In this document: positions 31,641 through 40,107 of the stretch, in pieces | Layout of the letters: each line of letters opens with the position of its first letter | Numbering within the stretch: position 1 is the first letter of the stretch | NCBI GenBank assembly: GCA_008330645.1 | Contig: VLTN01000055.1 | Location: 175,327-239,326 of the forward strand | Length of the DNA stretch: 64,000 bases | Reading direction: 5' to 3' | From: Cafeteria roenbergensis | Lineage: Eukaryota; Sar; Bigyra; Bicosoecida; Cafeteriaceae | Program-made: the position numbers and the translations under genes | The notes under the pieces: generated by a model | Databases searched by the model: none | Seen by the model: only the letters and a program-made list of their open reading frames with translations | What the model was told of the DNA's origin: nothing

Positions 31641-32620
31641 AAATAAAAAGAAAGAATTAAAGATTTAAAAACAGAATTATCTGATGATGAAATTAAACGA
31701 AGATGGATAGGGATGTATTTTTCAATATGAAAGAAAATGTAACAGCATCAAGACAACCAAAAGCGAAAGAATTAAATAAATTATTAAAAACAAAATGGTC
31801 AAGAACTAGATTTACACACGATGAATGGAATGATTTATGGCAACATATAAAAAGCATGCAAGTAAAAAAAGATACAAGAAGAAGAAAATGATAAATTGTC
31901 AAAGAATGGTAGAACAAAAGGAAAAAAGGAAAAAAAAAAGCAGGATTCATTAAACCATTATGGAACTTAGTGAAAGATATACCCGAAGGATTTAGACGAA
32001 TAAATAAACCAACCTTAAATATTAGTAATATAAACCAAAACTTAAAAGAAATAGTGAAATTAGCACAATCTACCTATAATAACCCCGTAAAAACTTTAGA
32101 AGGATGGAAAAACATATATTCAACTCTTAGACTTAGAGTATTCAAAAAAAATAATAATATAGTTATAGCAGTAAGAGGAACCGACAAATTTAACCAGGAT
32201 GATTTAAACGACGATGTGGCCATAGTTAAAGGTACATTATCTAACTCTCCCCGATTTTTAGAACTTAAAAAAGTGTATGAAGCCGCTATTAAACAATACC
32301 CAAACGCAAATATAATTTTAACGGGGCACTCATTAGGCGGGGGGATGATCATAGAATTATCTAAATTTTATCCAGTTAAAGCGGTGTTATTTAATCCCGC
32401 GGTTAATTTTAATAATTTAAGGTCTAGTAAATATAATTTAAAAAATATTCAAACTCATATTATAGAACATGATCCGCTGGCTTTAACTTCTTCTTTCCTT
32501 CCTAATGTTTCAAAATATAAATTCCCTTTCAAATTAACGGGAACACCATCCGATCATCTTAAAGCACATGAGTTAAAAACATTCTTAGGTGGCAGATGTA
32601 GATGTAAAACTAAAAAATAA
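31637..32620 (+). pseudogene. Class 3 lipase-like gene, broken
   Basis: The downstream part (from about 31970) shows an alpha/beta-hydrolase core: VIAVRGTDK, the nucleophile elbow LTGHSLGGGM (Ser in GHSLG), an Asp in HIIEHDPLAL and His in SDHLKAHEL, the Ser-Asp-His triad order of class 3 lipases. Mavirus-type elements carry such a hydrolase-like gene; its role (membrane or lipid handling at entry or exit) is unproven. The region follows the 319-aa gene directly with no TCTA promoter of its own. It looks broken, with about two or three breaks. Confidence 0.72.
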
Positions 32621-32646
32621 TTATTGGGTTAAACTATAATATAATA

Positions 32647-32664
32647 TCTAAGGTACATTATATT
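32647..32664 (+). promoter_or_regulatory. TCTA-type promoter, methyltransferase gene
   Basis: TCTAAGGTACATTATATT directly before the ATG. Confidence 0.7.
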
Positions 32665-33458
32665 ATGGATCGGTTTATTTTAAACTGGAAAGGAAACAAG
32701 TATCAAGAGACTAAAAAATACTTAAAAACATTCATTGAAAATAATAATTTTGATTATGTGGCGGAGCCATTTGGTGGAATCTTTGGGTTTCACATCTATA
32801 TCATTAATTAAAATCAAACACAAAAACAAAATTTTTAATTAATGATATAGATGTGAATCTTATTAATTTTTATATATCACTACAAAAAGATTTTAATAAA
32901 ACACTTGATAATTTAGAAGAACAATTTTTAAAGATTACAAAAGATTTTAAAGAAGATATAGAATTAACCCATTTTTTAAGAGATAATAAAAACAATAAAG
33001 ATTATTATTTAATTACAAAAGCAGCGGATTCTGTTAGTGGATGTTTTAGTATTACCAAATTTAAGACTAAACTAAAAAATTTTAGAGTAAAAGAGAATGA
33101 ATATAAAGACATGTTTAAAAGATGCGAATTTTATAATTTACCCGCGGATGAGTTTATTAAAACTGTAAAAAATAAGAATGATGATATTTTATTTTATTTT
33201 GATCCGCCTTATTTTAATTCTAATAATACCGATTACGACAACAGCTTTAGAGATAAAAATAAATATTATGACGGCACCTCTATTTATATTAATATACTGG
33301 AAATTATGGAAACTACAAATTTAAAATGCTTGTTTGTTTTAAATAAAATAGATGTTATTAATTATATATTTAAAAAATTTATATATTTAGAATATAAGGG
33401 ACAATATCAAAACATCAGCAAAAAACCAAAACATCACATCGTCTATAAAAATTTTTGA
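32665..33458 (+). pseudogene. D12-class DNA adenine-N6 methyltransferase gene, broken
   Basis: The first part begins MDRFILNWKGNKYQ and has VAEPFGG, matching the N-terminal SAM-binding region of Dam-like enzymes. The downstream part has FYFDPPYFN, the catalytic DPPY motif, and a Ser-Gly-rich AADSVSGCF region. Such an enzyme would methylate adenine in the element's own DNA, possibly for protection or strand marking. It looks broken, with about one break. Confidence 0.75.
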
Positions 33459-33479
33459 TTTAAGGATAAAAAAATATTA

Positions 33480-33499
33480 TCTAAGGCATTATATATATA
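33480..33499 (+). promoter_or_regulatory. TCTA-type promoter, 211-aa gene
   Basis: TCTAAGGCATTATATATATA directly before the ATG. Confidence 0.72.
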
Positions 33500-34135
33500 A
33501 TGGAAATATCAAGTGCAAGTGCGACAACTTCAGGAATTACAATGGCTCTAAATATCCTAACTCCTCTAGCGGTTCATACTTATCGGTCATGTATCCGCCC
33601 AAGAATTAGAAAGGTACAAAACATAAGAAAACAGGTTCTTTTACTCCCTCCAAAAGGTGGTAAGGGTTTTTTATATAACAAACTAAAAAACCAAAAGCAG
33701 TACATGGTTATAGATGTAGACGAGTATTTAACAAGCCTGGTCACTGAAGAGGAATTAAAAAGACTTAAGAATGCCAAGAAAAACGACTCATTTTTTGAAC
33801 TAGATCTTTTATATTCAAGCTGTGCGGACAAAGTAAAAACATTTGTAAAAACTCAAATGAAAAATAATAAAAAATTAAAAGTTCTTTTTTTATCCTCTTC
33901 TTATACATGGGCCAGCTCTTTTTCACATGATGCGGTGTGCATTGCTGCCCCTGATAGCGAGTTTTTTAATAAAATTTTAGAAGATCACGACACAGAAAAA
34001 CGGGAAGCCATACGAAAAGGAAGAGAGAGCTTTTTAGAATCTTTACCAACTAAAAGTGTATGTACGACTTATCACTCCTATGAAGAACTTGAAAAAATGA
34101 TAAGAAACCGTTTAAATATTTGTTATGCGGTATAA
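33500..34135 (+). CDS. Hypothetical virophage protein (211 aa)
   Basis: A hydrophobic N-terminal stretch (about 10-27, SGITMALNILTPLAVHTY) is followed by a basic region (RPRIRKVQNIRKQ) and an alternating strand-helix pattern (YMVIDVDEYL, LKVLFLSSS, VCIAAPDSEFF) that resembles a Rossmann or P-loop-like fold, but no complete Walker A is seen. Possible nucleotide-binding or membrane-associated protein; not recognised. Confidence 0.75.
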   Translation: MEISSASATTSGITMALNILTPLAVHTYRSCIRPRIRKVQNIRKQVLLLPPKGGKGFLYNKLKNQKQYMVIDVDEYLTSLVTEEELKRLKNAKKNDSFFELDLLYSSCADKVKTFVKTQMKNNKKLKVLFLSSSYTWASSFSHDAVCIAAPDSEFFNKILEDHDTEKREAIRKGRESFLESLPTKSVCTTYHSYEELEKMIRNRLNICYAV

Positions 34136-34147
34136 TTAAATAAATAT

Positions 34148-34162
34148 TCTAGATTATTATAC
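34148..34162 (+). promoter_or_regulatory. TCTA-type promoter, 58-aa gene
   Basis: TCTAGATTATTATAC directly before the ATG. Confidence 0.6.
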
Positions 34163-34339
34163 ATGGACGGAGATGATAAAAAAAATTGTGAAATGATATT
34201 TGAAACACTAAGAGAGCTAGAGAAATTTAGATATTATTTTATAGATGATGATAAAAAAAAGGCATGGAAAAGTTTAAAACAGATGAATTATTTATTTAAA
34301 CAGCTTTATTATAAAAGAAATTTTGGGAGATTAGTCTAA
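34163..34339 (+). CDS. Small hypothetical virophage protein (58 aa)
   Basis: Begins MDGDDKKNCEMIFETLREL and ends KRNFGRLV. Highly charged and helical. A TCTA promoter at normal spacing supports it as a real small gene. Confidence 0.6.
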   Translation: MDGDDKKNCEMIFETLRELEKFRYYFIDDDKKKAWKSLKQMNYLFKQLYYKRNFGRLV

Positions 34340-34366
34340 TTAAAAATTATTTTCCAATTATTTTTA
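34335..34366 (+). promoter_or_regulatory. Possible TCTA promoter, 95-aa gene
   Basis: TCTAATTAAAA overlaps the previous stop codon, 28 bp from the ATG and without a clear TATATA run; weaker than the others. Confidence 0.4.
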
Positions 34367-34654
34367 ATGAGAGTTTATAGTGATATACCGCAACATCTAA
34401 AAGATTTTATAGAATTTTTAAAAAATAATAAAATTAAGGATTTTAGTCTTTATGCTTTTATGGGTTATCTAACATTATTTAGAAAACCAGAAAAAACCAA
34501 ACAATATCAAAGCGAATACATAAATAAATTAATAAAAGATTATAAAAGATTTAAGAGCTATATAAAATCTTCTATACTTCAAACTAATGATTATAATTCA
34601 AGTGAATCAAGTGAAAGCGACAGTGACAGCATTGAATCAGAAACCATTTTTTAA
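34367..34654 (+). CDS. Small hypothetical virophage protein with acidic Ser tail (95 aa)
   Basis: The N-terminal two thirds are helical and basic (DIPQHLKDFIEFLKNNKIKD). The tail is Ser/Asp/Glu-rich (SSESSESDSDSIESE). No known domain. Confidence 0.65.
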   Translation: MRVYSDIPQHLKDFIEFLKNNKIKDFSLYAFMGYLTLFRKPEKTKQYQSEYINKLIKDYKRFKSYIKSSILQTNDYNSSESSESDSDSIESETIF

Positions 34655-34679
34655 AATATAAAATAATTTAAATTAATAA

Positions 34680-34699
34680 TCTAAGTTATATTATATATA
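34680..34699 (+). promoter_or_regulatory. TCTA late-type promoter, small S74-like gene
   Basis: TCTAAGTTATATTATATATA directly before the ATG. Confidence 0.75.
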
Positions 34700-35272
34700 A
34701 TGTCTAATAATATCAAATTTCAACGGCGATTTAATAAAGAGGAAAAACCCGAAGCCGTAAAACTTTTAACCCCCGAAGAATCAAACATTTATTTTAAGGA
34801 AGAGTATGGAAAAATAAATAATTTAGAGGTTACGAACTTTTTACTAACCCACGATCTGAACTGTAAAAAAATAAAATGTGATGAAATCAAGTGCTTAGAA
34901 ATGGAAAGATTAAAAAGAGATTTTAAAGCCCTAAGTTCAAAAGTTTCAAATGTACAACCTTTAGAAGTATCAGGAGAAGTGAAACAAGATTTAAAATTAA
35001 ATCAGAATAATATATTATCTTTAGATAAAGGGTTAAAGTTTGTTAATGAGCTTAAAGCTGTAAAATTTAAAGATGATGAGGGCAATGATCATTATGGTTT
35101 GGTAAAAAGTGAAGTTGAAAAAATTAGTAAATTGGCAGGTGTTAATGTGGAACTTGTAAAAGAAAATAACCATTTAAGCGATAATCTTATTCCCCTTTTA
35201 ATTAAATCAATTCAATCATTAAGCAAGCGGCTGGATGTCTTAGAAAAAGGTGGACCATCTTGGAATGATTAA
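34700..35272 (+). CDS. Small protein with S74-like chaperone/coiled-coil end (190 aa)
   Basis: After a charged N-terminus and a Cys-containing repeat (CKKIKCDEIKCLEMERLK), the C-terminal half resembles the fibre's chaperone region: LSLDKGLKFVNELKAVKFK, HYGLVKSEVEKI and a coiled-coil end LIKSIQSLSKRLDVLEK. The match to the 582-aa fibre is in order and spacing. It could be a second short fibre or a separately made trimerisation chaperone. The SD cleavage block of the larger protein is not clear here. Late-type promoter. Confidence 0.75.
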   Translation: MSNNIKFQRRFNKEEKPEAVKLLTPEESNIYFKEEYGKINNLEVTNFLLTHDLNCKKIKCDEIKCLEMERLKRDFKALSSKVSNVQPLEVSGEVKQDLKLNQNNILSLDKGLKFVNELKAVKFKDDEGNDHYGLVKSEVEKISKLAGVNVELVKENNHLSDNLIPLLIKSIQSLSKRLDVLEKGGPSWND

Positions 35273-35301
35273 AAAATAATATATTAACTTAAAAAATATT
35301 A

Positions 35302-35319
35302 TCTAAGTATATATATATA
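35302..35319 (+). promoter_or_regulatory. TCTA late-type promoter, 124-aa gene
   Basis: TCTAAGTATATATATATA directly before the ATG. Confidence 0.75.
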
Positions 35320-35694
35320 ATGAACTACACTTTGGACGATAATTTCAACTTTGTACCTATGGGTGCAGGAACAAAAACAAAAGCTCTTTTAAATAGAACT
35401 CAAAAACATAAAGGAACACTGGCAGCAGACATAAAAAACTTTGAACAAACGGGACAAGTGGGCGGCTTTCTTCTTGATTTCCTGGCAACTGGTGTCAATA
35501 TGATTAAAAATGGAATAGAAGGTAAGAGATGGAGCGATAATACCGTTTTTAAAGGATTAGGTACCAAACCAAAAGCCAAACGTAAGGCCTCACCCGCACA
35601 AAAAAGACGGGCGGAGCTTATTAAGAAGGTCATGAAAAAGTACGGAGTGAGCCTTCCTGAAGCTTCAAAAATGATTAAACAAGCTGGACTCTAG
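35320..35694 (+). CDS. Small basic protein, possible DNA-condensing or minor virion protein (124 aa)
   Basis: An N-terminal neutral part with GGFLLDFLATGVNMIKNGI (a possible amphipathic helix) precedes a Lys/Arg-rich stretch (KPKAKRKASPAQKRRAELIKK) and a short helix-rich end (GVSLPEASKMIKQAGL). The layout recalls small core or membrane-active virion proteins; function is inference. Late-type promoter. Confidence 0.7.
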   Translation: MNYTLDDNFNFVPMGAGTKTKALLNRTQKHKGTLAADIKNFEQTGQVGGFLLDFLATGVNMIKNGIEGKRWSDNTVFKGLGTKPKAKRKASPAQKRRAELIKKVMKKYGVSLPEASKMIKQAGL

Positions 35695-35736
35695 AAAAGA
35701 TTTAAAATTATAATTAATTTTTATAATTTTAGATAA

Positions 35737-36234
35737 TTACAAATCTTCGCGGTTTAATGCTGATTGGTGCTTTTTGCTTTTTAAATGATGTGATTTATTT
35801 TCATGTGTAAAACTTCCACCACATAACTCACAAATATTTTTTTTTCTTAATTTTTCTTTGTTGGTTTGATTGTATTCTTTAATCTTTTCTAATAGTTGCT
35901 CTCTGTTGTCTTGATAATATTGTTTACAATATTCTTTAACGGTTCTAGATGGTATATTCTTGTTTACACATTTATAATTATCTATGTAGTACCGCTCCCG
36001 TTCTAAATAATTTAATTCTGTTGCTTCTTCCATCAGTTCAATCTTAACATTTTCAGGAGTTGCTGCTCGCTCAAATAATACTCGTGATGTTGTACATGTG
36101 CCGCCTTTAACAAGCCATTGTTTATAATCGGCTTTATGTTTACTTAATCGTTGGTTTAATGGATGTTTAGTGCTTCCGTAATATACATTTTCGTGATCGG
36201 TTGAGTGTAATTTATAAATTCTTCTACCTTCCAT
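35737..36234 (-). CDS. GIY-YIG nuclease with C-terminal C2H2 zinc finger (165 aa)
   Basis: The N-terminus has the GIY-YIG core in variant form (RIYKLHSTDHENVYYGST, then QRLSKHKADYKQW) and a later Glu-rich LNYLERERYYIDNY helix typical of the family. The C-terminus carries CELCGGSF, then HHLKSKKH, a C2H2 finger. Such proteins cut DNA as homing or repair/recombination nucleases, and mavirus-type elements often carry one. It looks whole. Confidence 0.85.
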   Translation of the reverse strand: MEGRRIYKLHSTDHENVYYGSTKHPLNQRLSKHKADYKQWLVKGGTCTTSRVLFERAATPENVKIELMEEATELNYLERERYYIDNYKCVNKNIPSRTVKEYCKQYYQDNREQLLEKIKEYNQTNKEKLRKKNICELCGGSFTHENKSHHLKSKKHQSALNREDL

Positions 36235-36249
36235 ATATAATAGACTAGA
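36235..36249 (-). promoter_or_regulatory. TCTA-type promoter, GIY-YIG gene
   Basis: Minus strand TCTAGTCTATTATAT, with two overlapping TCTA boxes before the ATG. Confidence 0.65.
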
Positions 36250-36294
36250 GATTATTTATTTAAGTATGTTAAATTAATAATTCCTAGATGAAAT

Positions 36295-36579
36295 TTAATT
36301 TTTAGGCTGTTTTTTAGTTTGTTTTTTAGCCTCCTGTTTTTCCTTAAGTTTTGCTTTTAGCTCTTCAATCTTTACCTTAATCTTTTCTATTTCCTCCTCT
36401 GCTGTAGGTTTTGCCCTTTTTGGTCTTTCTGGCTTAAGTTGTGGATGAAGCTTTTTAAGATGTTTCGTAATTTCCTTAAGGATTTCAAGAGAGGAATCGG
36501 GTGCGGTTTCAAATATGTTTAAAAAAGATTGAGTTCTTAATTTAATTTGTACGGTGTGGTTGGTGTTATCTTCGGGCAT
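36295..36579 (-). CDS. Small coiled-coil virophage protein (94 aa)
   Basis: Polar N-terminus (VQIKLRTQSFLNIFETAPDSS) followed by a long Lys/Glu coiled coil (EEEIEKIKVKIEELKAKLKE). No catalytic motif. Confidence 0.65.
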   Translation of the reverse strand: MPEDNTNHTVQIKLRTQSFLNIFETAPDSSLEILKEITKHLKKLHPQLKPERPKRAKPTAEEEIEKIKVKIEELKAKLKEKQEAKKQTKKQPKN

Positions 36580-36595
36580 ATATAATTAAACTAGA
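36580..36595 (-). promoter_or_regulatory. TCTA-type promoter, 94-aa gene
   Basis: Minus strand TCTAGTTTAATTATAT directly before the ATG. Confidence 0.65.
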
Positions 36596-36635
36596 ATATA
36601 TTTTTAAATTAAACTTAAATTGAATTTAAAAATAA

Positions 36636-36974
36636 TTATTCATTTTTTAATCTTTCTAATTCATCTTCCGCCTCTTTTAATTGTCTATTTAATGTTGCTT
36701 TAGATCTGGGGTGATCTGATTGTTCTAGATAATTTTTTAATTTTTCTATCTTCTGCTCAATCTTTTTAATAGTATATTCCTTTTTAAATACAGGGTCGGT
36801 TTTTAGTCTATGTTTTAAGCCCGTACAATGCTTTTTAAACCCTAAAAAATCCACCTTACAATCGCAGTGCTCGCAGTAGGTTTTACCCTTTTCTACTCTC
36901 ATTTTATGCCAATACATCCTATTATATTCAGGGGTGTTATTAACTCTTTTTTTGGGTTGTGAATCTTTATTCAT
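36636..36974 (-). CDS. Small C2H2 zinc-finger + coiled-coil protein (112 aa)
   Basis: CEHCDCKVDFLGFKKHCTGLKH is a C-x2-C...H-x5-H finger similar to the one at the end of the GIY-YIG protein next door, followed by a coiled coil (IEQKIEKLKNYLEQ). Possibly nucleic-acid binding. Confidence 0.7.
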   Translation of the reverse strand: MNKDSQPKKRVNNTPEYNRMYWHKMRVEKGKTYCEHCDCKVDFLGFKKHCTGLKHRLKTDPVFKKEYTIKKIEQKIEKLKNYLEQSDHPRSKATLNRQLKEAEDELERLKNE

Positions 36975-36989
36975 ATATAATAATATAGA
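36975..36989 (-). promoter_or_regulatory. TCTA-type promoter, 112-aa gene
   Basis: Minus strand TCTATATTATTATAT directly before the ATG. Confidence 0.65.
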
Positions 36990-37025
36990 TTTTTTTATTT
37001 AACTAAAATTATTTTAACTAGAGTT

Positions 37026-38873
37026 TTAAATAAATTTCTTAATGTTTTTATTTATAATTTCTACATCGCCTTTTTTATCAAGTCTAACCCCGCCAAATTC
37101 ATCGCTCAAAGTTAAATCTAATTCTTTAGAGCTTATCCATCCGTCAGTATGTACATACTTAATATATTTTTTATGTGGCTGGATGATCTGGTTTAGTTTG
37201 TATCTTCCTTTTGCTGTTAAAAAAACACTAAACCGACCGCCTATATCATTAGCATAAGCTTTGAAAGTGTCGGTTTTTTCTACTTGAATAACATCACTAT
37301 ATTCTAATTTCCTTAACTTATCCTTAAGGTTTAGCTCTAAAGGTTCGTTTAAAGTATCAGTATATAATAATTTAAATTTTCTTCTAGATATGGCACCCCA
37401 TAAACAATTCATCGCCATTTTTGCCACTTTGCATCCTTTTTTTGATATGTCATAAAGCTTTTTATAATCTTTTCCTAGTCTTGATAATTGAATCCGTTTT
37501 CCTTCATACTGCATAAGGTTCCACCCGTCATTTTTTATTAATTTAATTTCTGCTTTCATTGTTTCCCTTATTGCGTTTAAATCGTAATGAGTATATAAAT
37601 TATAGCGGTTAGCTTTAAATAATTTATTTTTGGTTATAATTTGACACTTATAAATTCCATATTTTAAAATGTCGGGTAATTCTTCAATTGTTTTAAAGGT
37701 TGGTTTTGAAACTGGTACACTTAAGGTCAGTTGTAAATGCGGGTAAAACCTGTTAATATCATAATCATAAGCATTTTTATAGGTTCCCGGTTTGGCATAT
37801 CTAACACCTCCACCCATGGCCTTATTTAAAATTAATGCTTCTTCTTGTTCTATTGGTTCAGGTTCTACACCTTTGAAATTTTGTAAAAATATATCTTCGG
37901 CTAATTGTATAATATTATAGAATTTAAAGGGGTTATATTCTCCATTAGATAATTCTTTTAATAAATTAAAATCTGTTTTTTTCATGTTGTAAAACTCTTT
38001 AATATCTTCATCATCTGGACATTTAATTTTTAATCCTTCTAAGGTTGTATACTTTGATTTATCTACATGAGTAAAAGTCGCACCATCCCATGCTCTTATT
38101 TTATTTTCATGATTTTGAAAAATTAATAATTTTTTTTCGGGTTCGTTGTGGTAATGGCGGCAATTTCCTTCGATCTGTTTTTGAAGTCTGGTACGTTTTT
38201 CTGTTAATGAGTAATGGCCATCTTTTAGTGTAATTCTTAAAGTTTCGGTATATTGCATACTGGATTCTCTAACATATGCTCCGCTTAAAATTATATTCGC
38301 TTTTATTTTTTCTTCTAATTGGTCTAATAATTCATAAGGTACCTTATCTTTCTTTTTTAATTTTAAAAATTTCTTCATGTTTTGGGCTTGTTTCCATGGC
38401 ACACGGTCCCCCATTGAATCCTGTAGACAATGATAAAGGCAATTATTATATTTTCCATCACATCCCCCAGCATTTTGTGGTTTATCAACATAGAATACGG
38501 CAAAACCTGTGACTAAATCTTGTACCCTGTGTTTTGTGTCGGGGTAATCATCAAAGAAACTATAAGTGTCGCCGTATAAGTTTCCATCTCGTTTAAGCTC
38601 AAAAAATCCGTGAGATATTGAAAAGCTCAGCTTATCGTCATATGTGAAACTTATTTGAAGCAGTTTATCTTGGTATTCTTTTTCCTGTTTAAGTAGTTCG
38701 TTTAATATTTCTATTGTGGTATTATGGTCATGAGCTTGTTCTTCATCTATAATTTTATAATAGTCAGCTTTTACTGGTTTCCCGTCCAGTTTTAGTTGTT
38801 TCTTCTTATCTTTTGGTGTTATATCTTGTATAGCTAAGTTCCCAGCATAGGATTCTAATTCTTCATAGTTCAT
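37026..38873 (-). CDS. pPolB: Protein-primed family B DNA polymerase
   Basis: 615 aa, the usual length in mavirus-type elements. Visible polymerase motifs: A, YDYDINRFYPHLQL (about residue 367-380); B, KVAKMAMNCLWGAISRRK (about 480-497); C, YVHTDGW (about 570-577, with TD in place of the commoner DTD). It copies the linear genome from its terminal repeats using a protein primer. It is divergent from the integrase gene, 109 bp apart. The upstream region holds the bipartite sequence shared with the helicase gene. It looks whole. Confidence 0.9.
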   Translation of the reverse strand: MNYEELESYAGNLAIQDITPKDKKKQLKLDGKPVKADYYKIIDEEQAHDHNTTIEILNELLKQEKEYQDKLLQISFTYDDKLSFSISHGFFELKRDGNLYGDTYSFFDDYPDTKHRVQDLVTGFAVFYVDKPQNAGGCDGKYNNCLYHCLQDSMGDRVPWKQAQNMKKFLKLKKKDKVPYELLDQLEEKIKANIILSGAYVRESSMQYTETLRITLKDGHYSLTEKRTRLQKQIEGNCRHYHNEPEKKLLIFQNHENKIRAWDGATFTHVDKSKYTTLEGLKIKCPDDEDIKEFYNMKKTDFNLLKELSNGEYNPFKFYNIIQLAEDIFLQNFKGVEPEPIEQEEALILNKAMGGGVRYAKPGTYKNAYDYDINRFYPHLQLTLSVPVSKPTFKTIEELPDILKYGIYKCQIITKNKLFKANRYNLYTHYDLNAIRETMKAEIKLIKNDGWNLMQYEGKRIQLSRLGKDYKKLYDISKKGCKVAKMAMNCLWGAISRRKFKLLYTDTLNEPLELNLKDKLRKLEYSDVIQVEKTDTFKAYANDIGGRFSVFLTAKGRYKLNQIIQPHKKYIKYVHTDGWISSKELDLTLSDEFGGVRLDKKGDVEIINKNIKKFI

Positions 38874-38933
38874 TATATATACTATAGTAAATAATTTTCC
38901 TTTAACCCATAATTTATTTTTGTCCTAGAGATT
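38874..38933 (-). promoter_or_regulatory. Bipartite replication-gene promoter, polymerase gene
   Basis: Minus strand AATCTCTAGGACAAAA, then ATGGGTTAAAG, then ACTATAGTATATATA before the ATG; it aligns over about 60 bp with the helicase upstream region. Confidence 0.7.
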
Positions 38934-38967
38934 ATTTTAAAATTTATAAAATATTTATATATTAAAT

Positions 38968-38982
38968 TCTATTATATATTAT
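38968..38982 (+). promoter_or_regulatory. TCTA-type promoter, integrase gene
   Basis: TCTATTATATATTAT directly before the ATG. Confidence 0.65.
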
Positions 38983-40056
38983 ATGAGTAATAATTTTTGG
39001 TTAAAACTAGCACAGGACTTAGGATTTGATAAAGAAGAAAAAATTTTAAAAATTTCTAAAGACCCTAATAAAGATTCATCACCTAATCGCGTTCATGTTC
39101 CAGTTTTAAAACTAAATGTACAACAACAGGCGGATGTCCTATATTTACCAGCAGATAAAAACGGCTTTAAGTATGTTTTAGTAGTGGCTGATTATAACAG
39201 AAAAATAGGAGCTTATCCATTAAAAACATTAAACGGGGAAGAAATAGTTAAAGCATTTAAAGAAATTTATAAAAATGATGGTTTAACACCTCCCGCGATT
39301 ATTCAATTTGATAACGGACCAGAGTTTAAAAATAAAAATGTGGTTGATTATTTCAAGTCCAAAAATTCATCTATTAAATATACTAAACCATATAGAAGCC
39401 GTCAAAATGGACTGGTAGAGAATATTAATTTTATAATTGGAAAATTAGTAGGTGTTTATCAAAATAAAGGAATGTTAAAAAATAAGCAATTTAAATGGGT
39501 TGATTTACTGCCCGACATTGTTAGAGTTTATAACAAATCACAAGAAAATGTTAAACCTCCTGACAAGATGGAGTACCCTAAATGTAAGGGTGATGCTTGT
39601 GAATTATTAAAAGTAGATGATAAGGTACGAATTCCTTTAGAGCATCCCGTCCATCCTAAAACGGGGGAACCTTACCCTACTAAAAAGTTTAGAAGTAATG
39701 ATATAAGATATGACCCGAAAGTTTATGAAATTGAAAACGTAATTTTAAAACCTAATACTCCACCTTTATATATGGTTAATCAAAAAGACAGAGTGGCATA
39801 TACTAAAAAACAAATAGAACCATTAAATAATGAGGTTGAAAGTGAGAGTGAGGATGAGGAAGAAGAACTACCAGATGGAGTTTATAAAATTGAAAAGTTT
39901 TTAAATAAACGAAAACAAAAAGGAAAGGTACAGTTTTTAGTAAAATATCAAGGTTTTGAGGAGGAAAAAGATCAGCTTTGGCAGGATAGAACATTTTTAA
40001 TTAGTGAGTTGGGCACGGATCAATTTAAGGAATTAGAAAGAGATTTTAAAAAATAA
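38983..40056 (+). CDS. rve-INT: Retroviral-type (rve) integrase with chromodomain
   Basis: 357 aa. The DDE triad is clear: Asp51 (QQADVLYLP), Asp110 (IIQFDNGPEF) and Glu146 (NGLVENINF), with the classical 35-residue spacing between the last two. An acidic linker (ESESEDEEEELPDG) leads to a C-terminal chromodomain at about 299-345 (YKIEKFLNKRKQKGKVQFLVKYQGF). It inserts the element into host DNA, and the chromodomain may steer it to particular chromatin. It is convergent with the helicase gene, 51 bp apart. It looks whole. Confidence 0.93.
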   Translation: MSNNFWLKLAQDLGFDKEEKILKISKDPNKDSSPNRVHVPVLKLNVQQQADVLYLPADKNGFKYVLVVADYNRKIGAYPLKTLNGEEIVKAFKEIYKNDGLTPPAIIQFDNGPEFKNKNVVDYFKSKNSSIKYTKPYRSRQNGLVENINFIIGKLVGVYQNKGMLKNKQFKWVDLLPDIVRVYNKSQENVKPPDKMEYPKCKGDACELLKVDDKVRIPLEHPVHPKTGEPYPTKKFRSNDIRYDPKVYEIENVILKPNTPPLYMVNQKDRVAYTKKQIEPLNNEVESESEDEEEELPDGVYKIEKFLNKRKQKGKVQFLVKYQGFEEEKDQLWQDRTFLISELGTDQFKELERDFKK

Positions 40057-40107
40057 ATTAGTAAATTTAATTATATTGTTTGAATATAATTAAAGTTAGT
40101 TAATAAT

